Below, in pieces: positions 25,666 to 34,826 of a stretch of DNA of 58,480 nt; within the stretch, counting starts at the first letter, position 1, and every line of letters begins with the position of its first letter. Location: NCBI RefSeq assembly GCF_900111325.1, contig NZ_FOGW01000017.1, positions 1-58,480 of the forward strand, read 5' to 3'. Source of the DNA: Lachnobacterium bovis (GTDB lineage: Bacteria > Bacillota > Clostridia > Lachnospirales > Lachnospiraceae). A program made the position numbers and the translations under genes. A model generated the notes under the pieces. It ran no database searches. It was not told the DNA's origin and was given only the letters and a program-made list of their open reading frames with translations.

Positions 25666-26382
25666 ATGAATTTTGTAGATGATTATACAGTCCTTGATTT
25701 AGAAATGACAGGACTTGCAGTAAAAAAAGATAAGATAATAGAAGTAGGGGCAATAAAAGTTAGAAATAATCAGATAGTTGATACATTTAAATCATTTGTT
25801 AATCCTCATATGAAGTTAAGCGATAAAATTATAAATTTAACGGGGATAGAAGATGGTATGCTTGTTGATGCTCCTGAAGAAGATGAAGTTATGTATAAAT
25901 TAATTGAATTTATAGGTGATGATTGTTTAGTGGGGCAAAATCTTATATTTGATTATAGTTTTATAAAACAATGGGCAGTTAATAAAAATCTTAAGCTAGA
26001 TCTTTACTATTGTGATACTTTAAAAATAGCTAGAACGATTCTACCAAAAGATGAAAAAAAGGATTTAGAAAACTTATGTAAGTTTTTTGACATAAAAAGA
26101 GAAAATGCGCATAGAGCTTTAGATGATTCTATCGAAACTATGCAGATTTATGAGAAAATGAAAGAAATAGCAAAAAGAAATGATTTAGAAAAATTATGTT
26201 TTTTACCACGAAAATTTAATGTTAAATTAAAAAAACAATTAAAAGCAACTAATAAACAAAAAGAACAATTAACAAGATATTTAGCCAATAAAAATGTTAA
26301 GTACGAAATAAATTGGGAGACTTTAACTCGAAACGAAGCCTCCCGAATAATGGATAGATTATATGTTAAGTATGGTAGATAG
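25666..26382 (+). CDS. DnaQ-like 3'-5' exonuclease (DEDDh)
   Basis: A 238-residue protein. The exonuclease fold of Pol III epsilon/PolC type is clear: VLDLEMTGL (ExoI, DxE), LVGQNLIFDYSFI (ExoII) and AHRALDDS (ExoIII, His and Asp), so all DEDDh residues are present. The C-terminal ~60 residues are basic and helical and may bind nucleic acid. It starts directly on the nth stop codon, consistent with DNA repair or proofreading. Its last 17 bases overlap the convergent TPR gene. Confidence 0.92.
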   Translation: MNFVDDYTVLDLEMTGLAVKKDKIIEVGAIKVRNNQIVDTFKSFVNPHMKLSDKIINLTGIEDGMLVDAPEEDEVMYKLIEFIGDDCLVGQNLIFDYSFIKQWAVNKNLKLDLYYCDTLKIARTILPKDEKKDLENLCKFFDIKRENAHRALDDSIETMQIYEKMKEIAKRNDLEKLCFLPRKFNVKLKKQLKATNKQKEQLTRYLANKNVKYEINWETLTRNEASRIMDRLYVKYGR

Positions 26383-26956
26383 CTTCAAGTTTTTGAACAA
26401 GAGAATCTTTAGTAATCATTTGGAGACTTGAAGCTTTGTTTATTAAATCAGGTATTTTTTCTGTTTTTCCAGAAGATTTATAAATATCAGCAAGTTTAGT
26501 ATAAATAATACCGACATCTGCATTTATTGAAACACCAAATTCAAGTAATTCAATTGCATTATCAATATGATTAGTGTCTATTAAATCATCTGCATATTCA
26601 AGTATAGTCGTAATTAATTGATTATAATTATTTTCATATTCAGATAGTATTTCAAGATTTCCAACACCATATTTTAATTTTAATTCTGTGTTAGTCATTC
26701 CAGAAAAGTTTATTATTTTTTTTTCAGATAAAGATCTGAATTCATTTTCCGCTTTAGTATTAAGTATAGGTGGAAATCTTTCAAGTGGTATGCTAATATA
26801 ATTAAGTGTCGAAATATCAGCTTTTCTTGTGGCATTAGCTTCATATTCCTTTTGCCAAAAAGCTGATTCAACTTCGGCTTGTTTAGCATCAGATTTATGT
26901 ATTTGATAAGTTAAAATAGCTATAAAAATAATAAAAATAGTTAGGCATGGAAACAT
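26366..26956 (-). CDS. Membrane-anchored TPR-like protein
   Basis: A 196-residue protein. The N-terminal helix (CLTIFIIFIAILTYQI) is a signal anchor, and the rest is external. Residues ~115-180 (LITTILEYADDLIDTNHIDNAIELLEFGVSINADVGIIYTKLADIYKSSGKTEKI) show two TPR-like helix pairs. The function is unknown; TPRs usually bind peptides. It is transcribed towards the exonuclease gene and overlaps it by 17 bases. Confidence 0.75.
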   Translation of the reverse strand: MFPCLTIFIIFIAILTYQIHKSDAKQAEVESAFWQKEYEANATRKADISTLNYISIPLERFPPILNTKAENEFRSLSEKKIINFSGMTNTELKLKYGVGNLEILSEYENNYNQLITTILEYADDLIDTNHIDNAIELLEFGVSINADVGIIYTKLADIYKSSGKTEKIPDLINKASSLQMITKDSLVQKLEAIYHT

Positions 26957-27032
26957 GGCAATTATTCCTTTCTTTATAAAATTTTTAACTTACTTATAGT
27001 ATATCGTAATAAAAGAAAAAGAGGTAAATAAT

Positions 27033-27143
27033 ATGAAAAAAATTAACAATGAACAAAAGAAAAGAATTTTAGCAATAATTTCTGCTGTTTTAGTATTAGC
27101 AATGGTTATTACATCCTTCTTAGCTAGCTTTGTAAAATATTAG
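27033..27143 (+). CDS. Small single-pass membrane protein, 36 residues
   Basis: The reading frame encodes MKKINNEQKKRILAII followed by a hydrophobic stretch (SAVLVLAMVITSFLASFV) and ends in KY. This is a basic cytoplasmic N-terminus plus one membrane helix. AGAGG lies 8 bases before the ATG (27020-27024). It lies between the TPR gene (divergent) and vanW, whose promoter follows directly. In layout it recalls the tiny Prli42-type membrane peptides of Firmicutes, but I cannot claim homology. Confidence 0.75.
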   Translation: MKKINNEQKKRILAIISAVLVLAMVITSFLASFVKY

Positions 27144-27150
27144 AAAAGTA

Positions 27151-27178
27151 TTGAAAAAATGTAGTAATATGATACAAT
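27151..27178 (+). promoter_or_regulatory. Promoter of the VanW-family gene
   Basis: TTGAAA (27151-27156) and TACAAT (27173-27178) are spaced 16 bases, about 70 bases upstream of the ATG at 27248. Confidence 0.75.
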
Positions 27179-27247
27179 ATCACAAGTGAAACAACTAAAA
27201 GTTTACTAAAACTATACATAAAATTTATTAAGAAGGTTAAAAAAATT

Positions 27248-28867
27248 ATGCAATTTACAAAAGTTAAAAAAAGAATTTTAGTTGCACTCGGAGTTTGTGC
27301 AGTAATTGGAGTTACATGTGGTGGAATTGCTTTTGCTAATGTATCAAAAAAAAGTGATATCATCAAAAAAGGAGTTTATATCGGAAGCGTTGATGTTGGA
27401 AATATGAATTCTAAACAAGCTAAAAAGGCTATATCGGAATATGTTGATTCATTTAAGGCATCAAAATATGTATTACAAGGACCAAATGGTAAAATTGAGG
27501 CAACACCGGAAGAGCTTGGAATTAAAGTAGATGAAGAGGCTACTGTTAATGAAGCAAAGGCGGTAGGTAAAAGAGGTAACCTAATTAAGCAATATAAGGA
27601 AAATCAAAATATCAAAAAAAATAAAATCAAAATTGGTCTCAAATTAGTAGCAAATAGGAAGAAAACTGCTAAATTTTTGCAGAACCATAAAAAAGAATTA
27701 AGTATTAAGGCAAAGGACATGTCTTTAATTAAAGAAGGAGATAAATTTAAAGTAGTTGGTGGCCAAAAAGGAAAAGAAGTCGACTACGTTAAATCTGTAT
27801 ATATAATCAATAATTTTATGGCAGACAAATGGGATACAAGTAATAAAGAAATTAAACTTGCAGCTAAGGTTGTTGAGCCAAGAGGAAATAAAAAAGAATT
27901 ATCAAAAGTAAAAGATTTATTAGGAAGCTATACAACTAATTTTTCATCATCAAGTGCTGGAAGAGCTAAGAATGTTAGAAATGGTGCATCAAAAATCAAT
28001 GGAACTATCCTTTACCCAGGTGATGAATTTTCAGTTTATGAAACAGTAAGTCCTTTTACAAATGAAAATGGATATGAGTTAGCAGGTTCTTATTCAAATG
28101 GAACTGTAGTAGAGACATTTGGTGGTGGAATTTGTCAGGTGTCTACAACTCTTTATAACGCAGCAATTAGAGCTGAGTTAGATATTACAATGAGACATAA
28201 TCATTCTATGATTATCAATTATGTTAAACCATCAGAGGATGCTGCAATTGCAGGAACTTCAAAAGATATGAGATTTGTTAATAATACAAAGAGTCCAATC
28301 TATATTGAAGGAGTTTGCAATGGTGGTAATATTACATTTAATATCTATGGAAAAGAAACTAGACCTAAAAACAGACAGATTTCGTTCGAAAGTCAAGTAT
28401 TAAGTGAAACTCCAGCACAAACAGAATTCAAAATTGATGGTGGAGCACCACTTGGATCATTTGCATCAGTACAAGCGGCACATAAAGGTTATGTTGCACA
28501 ATTATGGAAAATTGTAACTGTAAATGGAAAACAAAAGAGCAGAAATATATTTAATAAGAGTTCATATCATGCAGCACCTAAAATTATTAATGTAGGTGTA
28601 GCAGGGGCATCGGGTGAACAAGTTGGTAAAATTAAGGCAGCAGCGGCATCAAAAGATGAAGGTGCAGTTAGAGCGGCAGTAGCAAGTGTTAAAGCAGAGA
28701 TTGCTCAAGCTCAAAAAAATCAGGCTGAGGCAAAAGCAGCAGCAGATGCAGCACAAGCACAGGCAGCAGCTGAAGCAGCAAGACAACAAGCACAGCAGCA
28801 GCCACAACAGCCAGTCGAACAACCACAGCCACAGCAGCCAGTTGAACAGCCACAACCAGCAGCCTAG
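27248..28867 (+). CDS. VanW family cell-envelope protein
   Basis: A 539-residue protein. An N-terminal membrane/signal helix (9-28) is followed by a YoaR-type region seen in GVYIGSVDVGNMNSKQAKKAI. The VanW domain follows, with LYPGDEFSVYETVSPFTNENGY and ETFGGGICQVSTTLYNAAIRA. The C-terminal ~70 residues are Ala/Gln-rich and end in repeated PQQPVEQPQ. VanW occurs in some vancomycin clusters but is widespread and does not imply resistance. It probably acts at the cell wall. AAGAAGG precedes the ATG. Confidence 0.92.
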   Translation: MQFTKVKKRILVALGVCAVIGVTCGGIAFANVSKKSDIIKKGVYIGSVDVGNMNSKQAKKAISEYVDSFKASKYVLQGPNGKIEATPEELGIKVDEEATVNEAKAVGKRGNLIKQYKENQNIKKNKIKIGLKLVANRKKTAKFLQNHKKELSIKAKDMSLIKEGDKFKVVGGQKGKEVDYVKSVYIINNFMADKWDTSNKEIKLAAKVVEPRGNKKELSKVKDLLGSYTTNFSSSSAGRAKNVRNGASKINGTILYPGDEFSVYETVSPFTNENGYELAGSYSNGTVVETFGGGICQVSTTLYNAAIRAELDITMRHNHSMIINYVKPSEDAAIAGTSKDMRFVNNTKSPIYIEGVCNGGNITFNIYGKETRPKNRQISFESQVLSETPAQTEFKIDGGAPLGSFASVQAAHKGYVAQLWKIVTVNGKQKSRNIFNKSSYHAAPKIINVGVAGASGEQVGKIKAAAASKDEGAVRAAVASVKAEIAQAQKNQAEAKAAADAAQAQAAAEAARQQAQQQPQQPVEQPQPQQPVEQPQPAA

Positions 28868-28873
28868 TATGTT

Positions 28874-28902
28874 TTGCAAAAACTACATAATTTTTGTATA
28901 AT
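28874..28902 (+). promoter_or_regulatory. Promoter of the AIR-synthase-like gene
   Basis: TTGCAA (28874-28879) and TATAAT (28897-28902) are spaced 17 bases, 39 bases before the ATG at 28942. Confidence 0.8.
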
Positions 28903-28941
28903 AGTATCATATGATTTTAACAAAAAGAAAAGGAAGGGTCT

Positions 28942-29937
28942 ATGAAAGCAGGAAAAGTATCAGAGGCTATTTTAAAGAGAACAATTTTAAAACAATTAAA
29001 TAGTAATAATGAAAATGTGATACTTTCTTCAGCTGTAGGAGAGGATTGTTCTAGGATGAAAGTAGGAGAAGACGAAGAGGTTGTTTTTTCAGTTAATCCT
29101 ATAACAATGCCGATTGATGAAAATAAGCTTGGAGAAAGAGCAGTATATAGGGCCTTTAATAATGTAAGAGCTAAAGGTGCAAGACCAGTTGCAATTTTAG
29201 TAAGTTTACTTGTACCTACAAGTTTTAATGAGCAAAATGTTAGAACTATAATAAAACAAATAGATGCAGTCGCGGGCAAGCTAGGAGCTCAAGTTATAGG
29301 TGGTCATACTGAATGTACTAGAGCAGTTTGTGTACCAATAGTGACTGTAACTGGAGTAGGCCTGGCAAAAAAGGATAAATTTATATCCAATAAAGATGTA
29401 ATCGCAAATATGGATGTAATAGTAACAAATTGGATTGGCATGGACGGAACATTGGCATTAGTTGACAATGAAAAAGAACAATTATTAACAAGATTTGCAG
29501 AACCTTTTTTAGATCGAGTTGATGTATTTGAAGAATATTTATCGATTGAAGAAGAAGCAAAGATAGCTTATGAAAACGGTGCAGTAACAATCCATGATAT
29601 CTCAGAAGGTGGTATCTTAGGAGCACTTTGGGAATTAGCCGAAGGAGCTAATGTGGGATTAGAAATTGATAGTAGAAAAATTCCGATTAAACAAGAGACA
29701 ATTGAAATTTGTGAATTTTTCAAAATTAATCCATACAAATTATCATCTATGGGAAGTGCTTTAATTATTGCTAAAAATGGAAGTCAAGTAGTTGAAGCAA
29801 TAAAAAGAATCGGTAAAAATGCAGAAGTTGTTGGAAGAACGACCGATTCAAAAGATAGAGTACTTTTAATTGGAGATGAAAGAAGATTTCTAGAAACTCC
29901 ACAGACAGATGAAATTAGAAAAGTTTTAGTATATTAA
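28942..29937 (+). CDS. AIR synthase-related (HypE/PurM-fold) protein
   Basis: A 331-residue protein of the AIR-synthase superfamily. Features include GEDCSRMKVGEDE, GERAVYRAFNNVRAKGARPVAILVSLLVP, the conserved IGGHTECTRAV and HDISEGGILGALWELAEGANVG. This fold uses ATP to activate amide or carboxylate groups in PurM, HypE, ThiL and SelD. The typical HypE C-terminal PRIC tail is absent and no hydrogenase genes are nearby, so the specific reaction is unknown. It is the first gene of an operon with the lrp-type regulator and aminotransferase. Confidence 0.85.
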   Translation: MKAGKVSEAILKRTILKQLNSNNENVILSSAVGEDCSRMKVGEDEEVVFSVNPITMPIDENKLGERAVYRAFNNVRAKGARPVAILVSLLVPTSFNEQNVRTIIKQIDAVAGKLGAQVIGGHTECTRAVCVPIVTVTGVGLAKKDKFISNKDVIANMDVIVTNWIGMDGTLALVDNEKEQLLTRFAEPFLDRVDVFEEYLSIEEEAKIAYENGAVTIHDISEGGILGALWELAEGANVGLEIDSRKIPIKQETIEICEFFKINPYKLSSMGSALIIAKNGSQVVEAIKRIGKNAEVVGRTTDSKDRVLLIGDERRFLETPQTDEIRKVLVY

Positions 29938-29971
29938 AATATTTCTTACAAGAAAGGGAGAAAGTGGAATT

Positions 29972-30451
29972 ATGCGTGAAAAAATTTTAACTTTTATTGA
30001 AAAAAATAGTAGAATAGATTTAAATGAACTTGCAATAGTGTTAGGCGTAGATGTTTCAGCTGTTGTAAATGAGCTTGAAGCAATGGAAAAAGAACATATT
30101 ATTTGTGGATATCACACACTTATTGATTGGGATAAAGCTGGTATTGAAAAAGTTTCAGCTTTAATCGAAGTTAGAGTAACTCCACAAAGAGGTATGGGAT
30201 TTGATAAAGTAGCAGAAAGAATCTACAACTATCCAGAGGTTAATTCAGTTTATCTTATTTCTGGTGGATTTGATTTAATGGTAACTCTTGAAGGAAAAAC
30301 TTTAAGAGAAGTTTCAAAATTTGTATCTGAAAAATTATCAGCACTTGATACAGTATTAAGTACAAAGACTAACTTTATTTTGAAAAAATATAAAGATCAT
30401 GGAACTGTAATGACTGCTCCAACAAAAGATGAAAGGATTATGATGTTCTAA
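29972..30451 (+). CDS. Lrp/AsnC family transcriptional regulator
   Basis: A 159-residue protein. The N-terminal winged HTH is seen in KNSRIDLNELAIVLGVDVSAVVNELEAME, and the C-terminal RAM/ACT ligand domain in ALIEVRVTPQRGMGFDKVAERIYNYPEVNSVYLISGGFDLMV. Such proteins form octamers that sense amino acids. AAAGGGAG precedes the ATG. Its TAA overlaps the aminotransferase ATG by one base (TAATG), so the two are translationally coupled. Confidence 0.95.
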   Translation: MREKILTFIEKNSRIDLNELAIVLGVDVSAVVNELEAMEKEHIICGYHTLIDWDKAGIEKVSALIEVRVTPQRGMGFDKVAERIYNYPEVNSVYLISGGFDLMVTLEGKTLREVSKFVSEKLSALDTVLSTKTNFILKKYKDHGTVMTAPTKDERIMMF

Positions 30452-31632
30452 TGAGAAACCCATTATCAAAAACAATAACAACTATTCAACCTTCAGGAAT
30501 TAGAAAATTTTTCGACATCGTTAGTGAAATGGATGATGCTATTTCATTAGGTGTTGGTGAGCCAGATTTTGATACACCATGGCATATTAGAGATGAAGGT
30601 ATTTATTCACTTGAAAAAGGTAAAACTTTTTATACTTCAAATTCAGGTTTAAAAGAATTAAAGATAGAAATAATTAAATTTTTAGACAGAAAATATAATC
30701 TTTCATATGATTACAAGAATGAAATTATGATAACTGTAGGTGGAAGTGAGGCTATTGATATAGCAATGAGAGCTATGCTTGATCCAGGCGATGAAGTATT
30801 AATTCCACAGCCAAGTTATGTATCATATGTACCATGTTGTGTATTAGCAAATGGTAAACCAGTACCAATTGAGTTGACAGCTAAAGATCAATTTAGATTA
30901 ACAGCTAAACAGCTAGAGGATTCAATTACAGATAAAACAAAATTATTGGTATTGCCTTTCCCTAATAATCCAACAGGTGCAATCATGGATAAAGAAGATT
31001 TAGAGGCAATTGCTAAGGTAGTTATTGAACATGACTTATTTGTGTTAAGTGATGAAATTTATTCAGAGTTAACATATACTGAAGGAAAATCTCATGTTTC
31101 AATTGCTTCTATACCTGGAATGAAAGAAAGAACTATTGTAATTAATGGTTTTTCAAAGGCATTTGCAATGACAGGATGGAGATTAGGTTATGCATGTGGT
31201 CCAAAAGTAATATTAGATCAGATGTTAAAGATTCATCAGTTCGCAATCATGTGTGCTCCTACAACAAGCCAATATGCAGCTGTTGAGGCAATGAAAAACG
31301 GTGACAAAGATATTGAAATGATGAGAGAAGAATATAACGGTAGAAGACGTTATTTGATGCATCGTTTCAAAGAAATGAAATTAGATTGTTTCGAACCATT
31401 AGGAGCGTTTTATGCATTCCCTTGTATAAAAGAGTTCAATATGACATCTGAAGAATTTGCAACTGAATTTTTGAAAAATAAAAAGGTTGCAGTAGTACCA
31501 GGAACAGCATTTGGTGATTCTGGTGAAGGATACTTAAGAGTTTCATATGCGTATTCATTAGACGATTTAAAAGTTGCATTAGATAGACTTGAGGAATTCG
31601 TAACAGAATTAAGAGAAAAGAATAATAAATAA
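30451..31632 (+). CDS. Class I/II PLP-dependent aminotransferase
   Basis: A 393-residue fold-type I enzyme of the aspartate-aminotransferase family. The PLP Lys sits in INGFSKAFAMTGWRLGY, the cofactor-binding Asp/Tyr region in SDEIYSELTY, and the substrate Arg in GYLRVSYA. The opening SGIRKFFDI and SLGVGEPDFDTP match the MalY/PatA/AspC-like subgroup. The amino donor cannot be read. It is coupled to the lrp-type gene, so it probably serves amino acid metabolism under that regulator. Confidence 0.94.
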   Translation: MRNPLSKTITTIQPSGIRKFFDIVSEMDDAISLGVGEPDFDTPWHIRDEGIYSLEKGKTFYTSNSGLKELKIEIIKFLDRKYNLSYDYKNEIMITVGGSEAIDIAMRAMLDPGDEVLIPQPSYVSYVPCCVLANGKPVPIELTAKDQFRLTAKQLEDSITDKTKLLVLPFPNNPTGAIMDKEDLEAIAKVVIEHDLFVLSDEIYSELTYTEGKSHVSIASIPGMKERTIVINGFSKAFAMTGWRLGYACGPKVILDQMLKIHQFAIMCAPTTSQYAAVEAMKNGDKDIEMMREEYNGRRRYLMHRFKEMKLDCFEPLGAFYAFPCIKEFNMTSEEFATEFLKNKKVAVVPGTAFGDSGEGYLRVSYAYSLDDLKVALDRLEEFVTELREKNNK

Positions 31633-31652
31633 TAGTTCTAATCTAGATACCT

Positions 31653-31679
31653 AAAGCCCATTGATTTTACAATGGGTTT
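31653..31679 (+). terminator. Terminator after the aminotransferase gene
   Basis: AAAGCCCATTG pairs with CAATGGGTTTT around a 6-nt loop, with a short T-tract. It ends the AIR-lrp-aminotransferase operon. Confidence 0.88.
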
Positions 31680-31741
31680 TGGCATTTTGAAAAGAATTTT
31701 TTGATTTAAATATATAAAAGTGTTAGATAGGAAGTAATAAA

Positions 31742-32245
31742 ATGGCAGAATTAAATATTGTATTATATGAACCAGAAATACCAGCAAATACAGGAAATAT
31801 CGGAAGAACTTGTGTGGCTACAGGAACAAAATTACATTTAATAGAGCCACTAGGTTTTTCGTTAGATGAGAAACATTTAAAAAGAGCAGGAATGGATTAC
31901 TGGAAAGATTTAGATGTTAGAACTTATGTTAATTGGGAAGATTTTTGTGAAAAAAATCCTAATGCAAAAATTTACTATGCTACAACAAAAGCAAAAAAAA
32001 CATATGCAGATGTTAAGTATGAATCAGATTGTTTTATAATGTTTGGTAAGGAAAGTGCAGGAATACCAGAAGAAATTTTAAAAGAAAATAAAGATACTTC
32101 TGTTAGAATTCCTATGATTGGAGAAACTAGATCGCTTAATTTGTCAAATTCAGTGGCAATTGTTTTATATGAAGCGTTACGTCAAAATGAATTTGATCAT
32201 ATGAAATTAGAAGGTGAACTTCACAGATTAAAATGGGATGATTAA
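31742..32245 (+). CDS. trmL: tRNA (cytidine/uridine-34-2'-O)-methyltransferase
   Basis: A 167-residue SPOUT (trefoil-knot) enzyme that methylates the wobble ribose of tRNA-Leu. Conserved blocks are present: LYEPEIPANTGNIGRTC, MDYW, FGKESAGIPEEIL, and the knot RIPMIGETRSLNLSNSVAIVLYE. The length equals the TrmL norm. AGGAAG precedes the ATG. It overlaps the ecfA1 start by 8 bases, so it heads a run with the ECF transporter genes and truA. Confidence 0.96.
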   Translation: MAELNIVLYEPEIPANTGNIGRTCVATGTKLHLIEPLGFSLDEKHLKRAGMDYWKDLDVRTYVNWEDFCEKNPNAKIYYATTKAKKTYADVKYESDCFIMFGKESAGIPEEILKENKDTSVRIPMIGETRSLNLSNSVAIVLYEALRQNEFDHMKLEGELHRLKWDD

Positions 32246-33104
32246 TATGAATATAATAAAGGCAATAAACTTAGTTCACGAATATATAAAACGTGATGAA
32301 GATAATAATGTATCAGGGATTACAAAGGCTCTAGATGATGTGAGCATAGAAGTAAAAGAAGGCGATTTTGTTGCAATTTTAGGGCATAATGGTTCGGGCA
32401 AATCAACATTTGCAAAACATATTAATGCTTTACTTAGTCCAACATCAGGAACATTAATTGTAGATGGAAAAGATGTATTAGATCCAACAAAAACTTTAGA
32501 AATAAGAAAGCAAGCAGGTATGGTTTTTCAGAATCCAGATAACCAGATTATTGCAAGTGTCGTTGAGGAAGATGTAGGATTTGGCCCTGAAAACTTAGGA
32601 GTACAAACGGAAGAAATTTGGAAAAGAGTTGAAAAGAGCTTAAAAACAGTTGGAATGACAGCGTATAGACATCATTCGCCTAATAAACTATCAGGAGGAC
32701 AAAAGCAAAGAGTAGCTATAGCTGGAGTTGTTGCTATGGAGCCTAAATGTATTATTTTAGATGAACCTACTGCGATGCTTGATCCAAATGGTAGAAAAGA
32801 GGTAATAGAAGCAATTACAGAACTAAACAAAAAGAAAAATATAACTGTAATTTTAATAACTCATTATATGGAAGAAGTAATTAATGCAGATTTTGTTTAC
32901 GTGATGGAAAGTGGAAAAGTAATAATGAAAGGTGTGCCTAGAGAAATTTTTTCACAAGTGGAAGAATTAAAAAAACACAGATTAGACGTACCACAGATTA
33001 CACTTTTAGCGCATGAATTAAAAAAGAGTGGTTTAGATATTCCAGATGGTATTTTGACACGAGAAGAATTAATAAATGCGTTATTAAAAGTTTCCCAACA
33101 GTAG
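32238..33104 (+). CDS. ecfA1: Energy-coupling factor transporter ATPase EcfA1
   Basis: A 288-residue ABC ATPase. Walker A is GHNGSGKST, the Q-loop FQNPDNQI is the ECF type, the signature is LSGGQKQRVAIAGV, and Walker B is CIILDEPTAMLDPNGR. It powers vitamin or metal uptake with EcfA2 and EcfT. ATG 32238 overlaps trmL by 8 bases; ATG 32247 is an alternative with GGGATG before it. No substrate-binding S component is in this window. Confidence 0.96.
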   Translation: MINMNIIKAINLVHEYIKRDEDNNVSGITKALDDVSIEVKEGDFVAILGHNGSGKSTFAKHINALLSPTSGTLIVDGKDVLDPTKTLEIRKQAGMVFQNPDNQIIASVVEEDVGFGPENLGVQTEEIWKRVEKSLKTVGMTAYRHHSPNKLSGGQKQRVAIAGVVAMEPKCIILDEPTAMLDPNGRKEVIEAITELNKKKNITVILITHYMEEVINADFVYVMESGKVIMKGVPREIFSQVEELKKHRLDVPQITLLAHELKKSGLDIPDGILTREELINALLKVSQQ

Positions 33105-33130
33105 AAAGGTAAGAAAAGAAAGAGGATATT

Positions 33131-33982
33131 ATGTCAATAATTTTAGATAAAGTTAGCTATTTATATGGACAGGGTACTTCATATGAGATTATGGCATTAA
33201 AGGATATTAGTTTAAAAATTGATGATAATGAATTTATAGGAATAATAGGTCATACAGGCTCAGGAAAATCAACATTAACTCAACATTTAAACGGATTAAT
33301 TAAGGCTACATCAGGTCATATTTATGTTGACGGAGAAGATATTTACGATGATGATTATGATATGAAAAAATTAAGAGGAAATGTCGGCTTAGTTTTTCAA
33401 TATCCAGAACATCAATTATTTGAAACAACAGTATTTGATGATGTTTGTTTTGGACCTAAAAATCAGGGCCTTGATAAAAAAACGGTTGAATTAAGAGCTT
33501 TTGAGGCACTTTATAATGTCGGTTTTCCAGAGGAGTTATTTTATTCCTCTCCATTTGAATTATCTGGTGGTCAAAAAAGAAGGGTTGCGATAGCTGGTGT
33601 TTTAGCTATGAAGCCTAAAGTTTTGATATTAGATGAACCTACAGCGGGTCTTGATCCAGCAGGTAGAGACGAGATATTTGATCTCTTAAAGAAGATGCAA
33701 CAAGAATTAAATATGACAATTATTTTAGTTTCACATAGTATGGAAGATGTTGCTAATTATGTTAATAGAATAATCGTTATGGACAAGGGTCAAATTATGC
33801 TTGATGGTAAACCACGAGAAGTCTTTAAATACTATAGAGAACTTGAAAAAATGGGCCTAGCAGCACCACAAGTGACTTATTTAATGCATGAATTAAGAGA
33901 ACGTAATTTAGATGTTGATGTAGATGCAACCACAGTAGAAGAAGCAAAAATAAGTATTTTAAAGGCTTTAGGGGAGATATAA
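33131..33982 (+). CDS. ecfA2: Energy-coupling factor transporter ATPase EcfA2
   Basis: A 283-residue paralogue of the preceding ATPase, with Walker A GHTGSGKST, Q-loop FQYPEHQLFETTV, signature LSGGQKRRVAIAGV and Walker B VLILDEPTAGLDPAGR. EcfA1 and EcfA2 form the ATPase heterodimer. AGAGG precedes the ATG. It ends one base before the ecfT start. Confidence 0.96.
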   Translation: MSIILDKVSYLYGQGTSYEIMALKDISLKIDDNEFIGIIGHTGSGKSTLTQHLNGLIKATSGHIYVDGEDIYDDDYDMKKLRGNVGLVFQYPEHQLFETTVFDDVCFGPKNQGLDKKTVELRAFEALYNVGFPEELFYSSPFELSGGQKRRVAIAGVLAMKPKVLILDEPTAGLDPAGRDEIFDLLKKMQQELNMTIILVSHSMEDVANYVNRIIVMDKGQIMLDGKPREVFKYYRELEKMGLAAPQVTYLMHELRERNLDVDVDATTVEEAKISILKALGEI

Positions 33983-33983
33983 A

Positions 33984-34799
33984 ATGATTAGAGATATTAC
34001 AATAGGACAATATTATCCTATGGATTCAATAATACATAAATTAGATCCAAGGGTAAAGTTGTTTGCAACACTTATTTATATAATAGCTTTATTTTCGTGT
34101 AAAGGAATAGTAGGGTTAATAGTAATCACATTTTTTTTGGCAACAGCAGTTAAGTTATCTAAGATTCCATTTTTGTACATAACAAAAGGATTAAAAACTA
34201 TTGTTATGCTTTTGCTTGTTACGACAATTTTTAACTTGTTTTTAACACCAGGTAAAGTGACATTTTGGCATTATGGAATTTTAAAAATTACGGATGTAGG
34301 AATAACAAATGCAGTCGTTATGACAGTAAGATTAATATATCTTATAATTGGAACATCACTTATGAGTTTGACTACTACACCTAACCAGCTTACAGATGGA
34401 TTAGAAAAATCATTATCTCCGTTATCAAAAATTCATGTACCAGTTCATGCAATTGCAATGATGATGTCAATTGCACTTAGATTTATACCTATCTTGGTAG
34501 AAGAAACAGATAAGATTATGAAAGCACAAATGGCAAGAGGCGCTGATTTTGAGAGTGGAAATATCATAAAAAGAGCTAAAAATATGATACCATTGCTTGT
34601 TCCACTAATGGTTTCTGCATTTAGAAGAGCTGATGAATTAGCAATGGCTATGGAAGCAAGATGTTACACTGCTACTGAAGGTAGATCTAAAATGAAACCA
34701 CTACATTATGAAAAAAGAGATAAGATAGCATATGTAATAATTATTTCGTTTCTTGTAATTGTAGTTGCTGCAGGAATTGTGATTCCTTATCCACAATAG
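33984..34799 (+). CDS. ecfT: Energy-coupling factor transporter transmembrane protein EcfT
   Basis: A 271-residue membrane protein with about six helices. The cytosolic coupling helices with ARG-type motifs are present: KAQMARGADFESG and LAMAMEARCYTATEGR. The opening GQYYPMDSIIHKLDPRVKL is typical. It scaffolds the two ATPases and accepts interchangeable S components encoded elsewhere. Confidence 0.95.
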   Translation: MIRDITIGQYYPMDSIIHKLDPRVKLFATLIYIIALFSCKGIVGLIVITFFLATAVKLSKIPFLYITKGLKTIVMLLLVTTIFNLFLTPGKVTFWHYGILKITDVGITNAVVMTVRLIYLIIGTSLMSLTTTPNQLTDGLEKSLSPLSKIHVPVHAIAMMMSIALRFIPILVEETDKIMKAQMARGADFESGNIIKRAKNMIPLLVPLMVSAFRRADELAMAMEARCYTATEGRSKMKPLHYEKRDKIAYVIIISFLVIVVAAGIVIPYPQ

Positions 34800-34826
34800 T
34801 ATACAAATGTAATTAAGGAAAGAAAT

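Noticed and set aside
27248..28867. Vancomycin resistance locus
   Set aside because: VanW domains are common in Clostridia; no vanH/A/X or ligase genes are nearby.
28686..28910. Gln- or Leu-rich open frames in other phases of the VanW tail
   Set aside because: They arise from the repetitive CAG/CAA codons of the Ala/Gln/Pro-rich tail; they have no ribosome binding site.
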